DNA from: Vulcanimicrobiota bacterium
Lineage (GTDB): Bacteria > Vulcanimicrobiota > Xenobia > Xenobiales > JADMJV01
Length of the DNA stretch: 11,214 nucleotides
NCBI GenBank assembly: GCA_023447635.1
Contig: JAEXNA010000222.1
Coordinates: forward strand, 1 to 11,214
Reading direction: 5' to 3'
The stretch's first letter is position 1; each line of letters starts with the position of its first letter. Under the pieces are notes generated by a model. That model saw only the letters and a program-made list of their open reading frames with translations, was not told the origin of the DNA and ran no database searches. A program made the translations under genes and the position numbers. Shown here piece by piece: positions 7,125-11,214 of the stretch.

Positions 7125-7135
7125 TGAAAAATGTT
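7120..7135 (-). promoter_or_regulatory. Hairpin over the anmK start codon
   Basis: AACATT (7120-7125) and AATGTT (7130-7135) are perfect complements around a four-base loop. The anmK ATG (complement of 7122-7124) lies inside one arm, and the outer arm touches the Shine-Dalgarno-like AAGGA. Two further GC pairs are possible beyond a two-base bulge. The structure could lower translation initiation, or the same dyad could be a protein-binding site in the divergent promoter region. The stem is AT-rich and short, so its strength is doubtful. Confidence 0.35.
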
Positions 7136-7215
7136 CCTTCGATTTGCTGGGGGTCCTTCTGAGAAAGAGACCGAAGCTCCCAGGACAAGATGGGGGGCAT
7201 CAGAAGGGGTTTGCG
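7125..7215. promoter_or_regulatory. Divergent intergenic region between anmK and the oxidoreductase operon
   Basis: Only 91 bases separate the two divergent start codons, so the promoters for anmK (-) and the five-gene run (+) should lie here or reach into the coding ends. The anmK-proximal part is AT-richer (7118-7146). I could not find a convincing -10/-35 pair on either strand. Confidence 0.4.
7204..7209 (+). promoter_or_regulatory. Ribosome binding site that sets the oxidoreductase start
   Basis: AAGGGG lies six bases before the ATG at 7216. It favours this start over the upstream in-frame ATG at 7051, which would put 55 extra residues over the divergent anmK gene. Confidence 0.65.
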
Positions 7216-8190
7216 ATGCTGATCGATGGTGGGTTCGAAGGGACCCTCGGGCAGATCTCCACGACCGCGAAAGAGGTCGAGGAGCACGGAGTGTTTGCCG
7301 GACTGTGGGTGTCCGACACCAGTAACGACCCGTTTCTCCTTTCCACCCTGGCCCTGACCGGGAGCTCTCGCCTTCAGGTGGGGACCAACGTGGCCGTGGC
7401 GTTTGCCCGCTCCCCTTTCGTCGTCGCCCAGACCGCTTGGAATCTGGCCGGCGTCAGCGGCGGACGCTTCATGCTGGGAATGGGCACCCAGGTCAAGCCG
7501 CACATCGAAAAACGGTTCTCTCAGGTCTGGCCCGATTCGCCTGCAGGAGCGATGGGCGAATACCTGGACCTGCTGCGCCATCTGTTCGAATCGTTCGCCC
7601 AGCGACGACCCCCCAGCTATAAGGGCAAGCATTTCCGCTGCACTCTGGGCAGCCCTGTCTTTACTCCCGACCCCCACGAGTTCGGGCCGCCAGCCATCGG
7701 AATTTCGGCCGCGGGCCAGGCCATGACGCGACTGGCCGGCCGCTCGGCCGACCTGGTGTTCCTGCACCCTTTCACCCATCTCGACTACCTGCGGCACGTC
7801 AGCCTGCCGGCGCTGGAAGAAGGCAAAGCGCGCCGCTCGGAGGCGCTGGGCGACCTGCAGGTCGTGGGGTCGGCTTTCACCGTGCCCACCGACCATCCGG
7901 ACGTGGCGGCCTATGAAGCCAAGGTTCGGGAGCGCATCGCCTTCTACGCCAGCACCCCCAACTATTTCGGAGTGCTCGAGTGCCTGGGGCTCGAAGCGCT
8001 GCACGGAGAGCTGCACGGGCTGTCCCGTCAGGGACGCTGGAAGGAGATGGGCGCGGCGCTGCCCGACTCGCTGGTCGACGCCTGCGTGGTCCGCGCCCCG
8101 CTGCGGGACCTGCCGGACGCGGTCCGAGCGCGCTTTGACGGAATCTATGATCGCGCCCTGATCTACGCCACCCCGTGGGCTACCCCTTAG
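7216..8190 (+). CDS. LLM-class flavin/F420-dependent oxidoreductase (TIGR03617-like)
   Basis: This is a 324-residue luciferase-like (bacterial luciferase alpha fold) TIM-barrel enzyme that would use F420 or FMN for hydride transfer or mono-oxygenation. Evidence is the barrel pattern of the family: GLWVSDTSNDPFLLSTLAL (29-47), LQVGTNVAVAFARSPFVVA (53-71), then SGGRFMLGMGTQVKPHIEKRF (81-101), the classic strand-loop in which F420-type members read G-R-F-x-L-G-x-G. Helices with MGEYLDLLRHLF and the later GPPAIGISAAGQAMTRLAGRSAD (cofactor-phosphate region) follow. The closest subgroup I recognise is the TIGR03617 set of probable F420-dependent oxidoreductases. F420 use is inferred from family, and no F420 synthesis genes are nearby. 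The start is fixed by AAGGGG at 7204-7209. Its end overlaps the next gene by 16 bases, so it heads an apparent five-gene operon. The substrate is unknown. Confidence 0.88.
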   Translation: MLIDGGFEGTLGQISTTAKEVEEHGVFAGLWVSDTSNDPFLLSTLALTGSSRLQVGTNVAVAFARSPFVVAQTAWNLAGVSGGRFMLGMGTQVKPHIEKRFSQVWPDSPAGAMGEYLDLLRHLFESFAQRRPPSYKGKHFRCTLGSPVFTPDPHEFGPPAIGISAAGQAMTRLAGRSADLVFLHPFTHLDYLRHVSLPALEEGKARRSEALGDLQVVGSAFTVPTDHPDVAAYEAKVRERIAFYASTPNYFGVLECLGLEALHGELHGLSRQGRWKEMGAALPDSLVDACVVRAPLRDLPDAVRARFDGIYDRALIYATPWATP

Positions 8191-8861
8191 TCCTGCTCGA
8201 GATCGACTGCGGTTGGAGTCCGGAGCGGTGCCAGGCCCGTCTCACCTCTCTCCCGGCGTTGGTCCAGCAAAGAGCCGAACGCTATCTCGCTCCAGCCTCA
8301 CGGCGAAACCTGATCGCGACCCGGTCGCGATTGGGCCAGGTGCTAGCCGTCCTGGGTCAGGATCAAGAGCAGGTGCTGGTGGCCGATAACGGGCGCCCCT
8401 ACCATAGCTCCCAGGCGGTCCAGTTCAATCTCACCCATTCGCACGACCGGGCCGTCCTGGCGCTGAGTCGTGACCCCGCCCTGCAGGAGGGGTTGGGAGT
8501 CGACCTGGAGTGGACCGGCCGCCCTATCGACGTGGCGGCCATCGGAAGACGCTTCTTCACCGAGGACGAATACGGTTGGATCGGTAGCGACAGGTCGCGC
8601 TTCTTCCATGTCTGGACCCGCAAAGAAGCGATCATCAAAACTAACGGGATCGGTCTTCGCGTCGCCCTCGACAGTTTCGATGTCATGGGACCCCTGGTCT
8701 CGGACCACATCACCGGGCGCCCGTTAAGGCTGGAGACCGAACTGATGGAGGGCGGCTACACCGTCTCCTGGGCGGTCGGAGTGCCGCCGTCCCAGGTTCA
8801 TCGCCTGCGCGACAGAGACCCCGGATGGAAGGACCTCCTGGCCTCGTTTCTGGCCCTCTAG
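8175..8861 (+). CDS. 4'-phosphopantetheinyl transferase, Sfp/AcpT superfamily
   Basis: The enzyme moves the phosphopantetheine arm of CoA onto a serine of a carrier protein (ACP, PCP or ArCP), switching it to its active form in the cytoplasm. The 228-residue product shows the Sfp-type motifs: NGRPY then FNLTHSHDRAVLAL before the middle, GVDLEW with Mg-binding Asp110 and Glu112, and WTRKEAIIK (147-155) with Lys150, Glu151 and Lys155. Length fits the two-lobed Sfp type rather than the ~120-residue AcpS type. I take the GTG at 8175, which overlaps the oxidoreductase end by 16 bases; no other start lies close enough to keep the first strand. The clear Shine-Dalgarno is missing, so translation probably depends on coupling. 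No carrier protein, PKS or NRPS is in the window. It may serve fatty-acid ACP or a distant secondary-metabolite or glycolipid pathway. Confidence 0.93.
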   Translation: MGYPLVLLEIDCGWSPERCQARLTSLPALVQQRAERYLAPASRRNLIATRSRLGQVLAVLGQDQEQVLVADNGRPYHSSQAVQFNLTHSHDRAVLALSRDPALQEGLGVDLEWTGRPIDVAAIGRRFFTEDEYGWIGSDRSRFFHVWTRKEAIIKTNGIGLRVALDSFDVMGPLVSDHITGRPLRLETELMEGGYTVSWAVGVPPSQVHRLRDRDPGWKDLLASFLAL

Positions 8862-8912
8862 CGGCCGGAGGCGAGGGAAGGAATCGCGCTTTCTTCATCC
8901 AAAGAGAAGCGG

Positions 8913-9800
8913 GTGTTTTCCCCTATGTTCAGCCTGGTGCTGGCCACCCGAAACCGCGCCGAGATTCTGATCCAGGCGCTGACCCATCTGGAAAGTCTGG
9001 TCTACCCGCGTTCGAACTTCGAGGTGCTGGTGATCAACGACGGGTCTACGGACGAGACCCGGTCGCTACTGGAGAAACTCGAAGTCGGCTATCGGCTCAG
9101 GGTGTTCCATCACGAACATAACCAGGGCACTTCGGCCGCCCGTAACCTGGGAATCCGGGAAGCCGCCGGAACCCACGTCCTGTTTATCGACGACGACGTT
9201 TTCCCGTGCCCCCATTTGCTTGAGCATCATGAAGAAGCTCATCGCGGCCATCTGAGCCGTCTGGTGCGCGGACCGGTGATCAACATCCCCTCCCTGCCGC
9301 TGCCGCCCGAACCGGCCACGCTGCTGCACCACTATTCGCAGAACTATCTTTGCACTTCGAACGCCTCGCTGCGTCGCGACCTGCTGCTGGACGCCGGGCT
9401 GTTCGACACCTCCTTCCCCCGCTGGGAAGACGCTGAACTAGCCGTCCGCTTGAAGCGCCTGGGGGTCAGCCGACACTTCAGCTTTGCGGGATACGTGTTT
9501 CACCTTAAACCGCCGGTTTCGATGGAAAGTCGCCTGCAGACGGCTCGCCGAGACGGAGAGTCGGCGGCGCTGCTGTACCAGCGCTACCCGAGTTTCCGCA
9601 TGCGCCTGCGCAGTGGACTTCACCCGGTGAACTACTTTCGCAACGGTCTGCTCACGGCCGCCCCGCTGCGACGAGCTTACCAGAAATATCTCGAAAACCA
9701 GCCGGACGGACGCTTCGCGGGTCTGGCGACCACCTTACTGGCCGAACACGAGTACCTCGCGTCCGGCCGACGCACCCTGGAGGAAGGGAACAAAGTATGA
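8913..9800 (+). CDS. Family 2 (GT-A) glycosyltransferase, first of a paralogous pair
   Basis: This 295-residue inverting GT-A enzyme should transfer a sugar from a nucleotide-sugar donor. The N-terminal Rossmann-like part starts FSLVLATRNRAEIL; VINDGSTDE carries Asp43 for nucleotide binding; FIDDDV (Asp93-95) is the DXD metal site; and RWEDAELAVRL (Glu172/Asp173) is the acceptor/base region. A C-terminal tail (about 215-295) has no membrane helix, so the protein is cytosolic or peripheral. It aligns along its whole length with the next gene, including the C-terminal Gly-x-His-Pro, pointing to a tandem duplication. The GTG at 8913 has GAGAAG just upstream; the in-frame ATG at 8925 is an equally possible start and would drop four residues. 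It follows the transferase gene by 51 bases and overlaps the next glycosyltransferase by four. Donor and acceptor are unknown. Confidence 0.92.
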   Translation: MFSPMFSLVLATRNRAEILIQALTHLESLVYPRSNFEVLVINDGSTDETRSLLEKLEVGYRLRVFHHEHNQGTSAARNLGIREAAGTHVLFIDDDVFPCPHLLEHHEEAHRGHLSRLVRGPVINIPSLPLPPEPATLLHHYSQNYLCTSNASLRRDLLLDAGLFDTSFPRWEDAELAVRLKRLGVSRHFSFAGYVFHLKPPVSMESRLQTARRDGESAALLYQRYPSFRMRLRSGLHPVNYFRNGLLTAAPLRRAYQKYLENQPDGRFAGLATTLLAEHEYLASGRRTLEEGNKV

Positions 9801-10762
9801 TCCCCACGGAAAACGTCCGCGCGGTCAGCGAAGCGCATCCCGTCGCTGACCGCGAGATCACCGTCAACCTGTGTAGCCGGAACCGTAAAGAGACGCTGCG
9901 CAAAGTGCTGGAAACGCTGGCTGACCAATCGATCCATCCCGACCGCTACGAAGTCGTGGTGATCGATGACGGGTCGACCGATGGCACCGGCGATATGATC
10001 GCCGCTCTCGAGATGCCTTACCGCCTGACCTACGGCTATCAAGAACACGCGGCGCTGGCCACCGCCCGTAATCACGGAATTCGGCTCTGCCGGGGCGAAG
10101 TCATGCTTTACATCGACGACGACGTCATGGCCGAACACCATCTGCTCGAAGAGCATCTGCGAAGTCACGAGCAGCACGCTAACTGCGTCGTCAACGGCTG
10201 GGTCAACCACGTCGAAACCGCCGAGATCCCGGAGAGTCCGAAATTCACCATGGCGGACATCAGTACGTCGTTTTTCTGGACCTCGAACGTCAGTGTCCGG
10301 GTCGCCCACCTGCGCGAGGCCGGTCTGTTCGATGAAAGCTTCAAAGAGTACGGCTGGGAAGACCAGGAGTTAGGCCTGCGTCTTATGGCCATCGGACTGG
10401 TCCGCAAGACCAACTATAAGGCGATCGGCTTCCACATCAAAAAGCCGCCCACCACAGCCAACGTCGAGGGCGCCCTTCGGCAGGCCGAAGCCAAAGCTCG
10501 AACCGCGCTACACTACATCAAGATGCATCCGCGCCAGCGCACCCGCTTTTCCACCGGAACTCACCCTCCCCGACTGGCCTGGGCCTCCTTTACCAATCTT
10601 GGTGGCCTGCTGGAGAAGCACTGCCGCCACTACCTCGGGCTCAACCGTCCCGGCGGCGGGAGCGAGCCCGAAAAGCTGACGGGACATCAGGCCTGGTGTC
10701 TGAAGCAGTTATCGACTATTCACTACTTTCGGCAGTTGCGCCGGGGATCGGAGCCGCTATGA
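9797..10762 (+). CDS. Family 2 (GT-A) glycosyltransferase, second of a paralogous pair
   Basis: This 321-residue GT-A glycosyltransferase has the same plan as its neighbour: VNLCSRNRKETL, VVVIDDGSTDGT (Asp57/Asp58), LYIDDDV (Asp107-109, DXD) and GWEDQELGLRL (Glu188/Asp189). It has about 17 extra residues at the N-terminus and a longer C-terminus, again with no membrane helix. The shared TSN-x-S-x-R and AGLFD-x-SF segments before the WED motif show that the two genes are true paralogs rather than merely members of one superfamily. The ATG at 9797 overlaps the previous stop as ATGA and has a strong purine tract GGAGGAAGGG at 9779-9788. The stop overlaps the next start as ATGA. The pair could add two successive sugars to one acceptor, or form a heterodimer. 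Substrates cannot be told from sequence. Confidence 0.93.
   Translation: MIPTENVRAVSEAHPVADREITVNLCSRNRKETLRKVLETLADQSIHPDRYEVVVIDDGSTDGTGDMIAALEMPYRLTYGYQEHAALATARNHGIRLCRGEVMLYIDDDVMAEHHLLEEHLRSHEQHANCVVNGWVNHVETAEIPESPKFTMADISTSFFWTSNVSVRVAHLREAGLFDESFKEYGWEDQELGLRLMAIGLVRKTNYKAIGFHIKKPPTTANVEGALRQAEAKARTALHYIKMHPRQRTRFSTGTHPPRLAWASFTNLGGLLEKHCRHYLGLNRPGGGSEPEKLTGHQAWCLKQLSTIHYFRQLRRGSEPL
10750..10753 (+). promoter_or_regulatory. Ribosome binding site that sets the YbjN-domain gene start
   Basis: GGAG lies five bases before the ATG at 10759, which also overlaps the preceding stop as ATGA. Both support this start over the in-frame GTG at 10696, which would overlap the glycosyltransferase by 67 bases. 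Confidence 0.6.
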
Positions 10763-11199
10763 TTTGGAACCTGGTAGAGCAGACTTTCGACGACTATTTC
10801 TCGCGCGAGGATTTTCAGTTCGAGATTCATCACGCCGACGACATCACCGAAACCGAGTGCTCTGCGGTGCTAAAAATCGATAAAGGGCTGCGCGAGCAGA
10901 AGGTCCGCATCTTTTTCGAGAACGAGGACAACATCAACTTCCTTCGCGTGATTTCGCCCCTGGTCTCGGTCGACCAGTGTTCGACCGAGCAGTTGGTCCG
11001 GTTGCTCGAGCAGAACATCACCTGGATCAACACCTCGGTGGGAGTGGTCAGTCGCGAAGTGGTCTACACCACGGTGGTTCCTGTGCGGGAGTTCGAAGCG
11101 GATTCGGCCGTGCTGGGAGACGCCATCGTGAAACTGGCTCGACGCGCTGATCAGATGGAGACTCTCCTCTTCGGCCGAGACAGCAAGGCCCGCCCCTAG
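10759..11199 (+). CDS. YbjN-domain (type III secretion chaperone-like fold) protein
   Basis: This is a 146-residue soluble, acidic protein without signal peptide or membrane helix. Its order of helix, antiparallel strands, and long C-terminal helices fits the YbjN domain, which has the fold of type III secretion chaperones but occurs widely without such systems. Supporting segments are FRED-like FSREDFQFEIHH, then KVRIFFENEDNINFLRVISPL, EQLVRLLEQNITWINTSVGVVSREVVYTTVVPV, and a closing helix ADQMETLLFG. The function of these proteins is poorly known; members are thought to help or hold other proteins. It overlaps the second glycosyltransferase by four bases (ATGA), so it is probably co-translated. 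A role as accessory protein for the glycosyltransferases is an inference from that linkage only. Family call is by pattern and moderately sure. Confidence 0.75.
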   Translation: MIWNLVEQTFDDYFSREDFQFEIHHADDITETECSAVLKIDKGLREQKVRIFFENEDNINFLRVISPLVSVDQCSTEQLVRLLEQNITWINTSVGVVSREVVYTTVVPVREFEADSAVLGDAIVKLARRADQMETLLFGRDSKARP

Positions 11200-11214
11200 C
11201 CCTAACCCGAGGGC
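11199..11214 (+). terminator. Possible terminator stem cut by the window edge
   Basis: GCCCT (11199-11203) and AGGGC (11210-11214) pair around a six-base loop immediately after the last stop codon. The window ends at the stem base, so neither its full length nor a following T-run can be seen. Confidence 0.3.

Noticed and set aside
6940..8016. 358-residue - strand open frame over the oxidoreductase gene
   Set aside because: It overlaps the strong luciferase-like coding frame and the anmK start; His/Gln/Gly-rich shadow without motifs.
9677..10309. 210-residue - strand frame over the glycosyltransferase junction
   Set aside because: Antisense to the DXD and nucleotide-binding motifs of the second glycosyltransferase.
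10759..11199. Type III secretion chaperone
   Set aside because: The fold is shared, but no secretion gene is near and the sequence pattern matches the general YbjN family better.
1..11214. Mobile element, prophage, CRISPR or toxin-antitoxin island
   Set aside because: No transposase, integrase, terminal inverted repeats, spaced direct repeats, tRNA target or small toxin/antitoxin pair was found by reading both strands.

Overview
The window is a gene-dense, GC-rich stretch of a bacterial chromosome carrying nine genes, the first cut by the left edge. GTG and TTG starts, ATGA/TTGA stop-start overlaps and short purine-rich ribosome binding sites are all ordinary bacterial features. The lineage cannot be named from sequence alone. 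An LLM-class (probably F420-dependent) oxidoreductase, an FHA-domain protein, an HpnN-like MMPL transporter and a pentapeptide-type M49-like peptidase together would fit one of several high-GC or little-cultivated phyla. I saw no tRNA, rRNA, insertion sequence, integrase, phage gene or CRISPR array, so this looks like resident chromosome rather than a mobile island.

Left part (1-4290, + strand): the 3' part of a single-pass membrane protein with a cytoplasmic proline-rich/acidic tail and an extracytoplasmic NTF2-like domain runs directly into an 893-residue MMPL/RND-type transporter through a TTGA overlap. After a 220-base non-coding gap that holds a perfect 14-base palindrome comes an FHA-domain protein, the reader half of a Ser/Thr phosphorylation system; no kinase is visible here.

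Centre (4318-7124): a secreted zinc metallopeptidase related to dipeptidyl peptidase III (family M49, HEVAH plus EEGKAD) converges on anmK (anhydro-N-acetylmuramic acid kinase, cell-wall recycling, - strand). The two genes end 17 bases apart and share a long hairpin whose left arm contains the anmK stop codon.

Right part (7216-11199, + strand): this is a tight five-gene run diverging from anmK. In order it encodes an LLM-family oxidoreductase, a Sfp-type 4'-phosphopantetheinyl transferase (16-base overlap), two paralogous family 2 glycosyltransferases (4-base ATGA overlap between them) and a YbjN-domain protein (again ATGA). The spacing says co-expression. The mix suggests a flavin/F420 redox step, activation of a carrier protein and sugar transfer in one pathway, perhaps a glycosylated lipid, polyketide or surface polymer. 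No carrier protein or synthase lies in the window, so the product is unknown.

Nothing here is a plainly new system. The best leads are the five-gene operon, the exported HExxH-type M49 peptidase beside anmK, and the transporter whose second half lacks the acidic residue kept in its first half.
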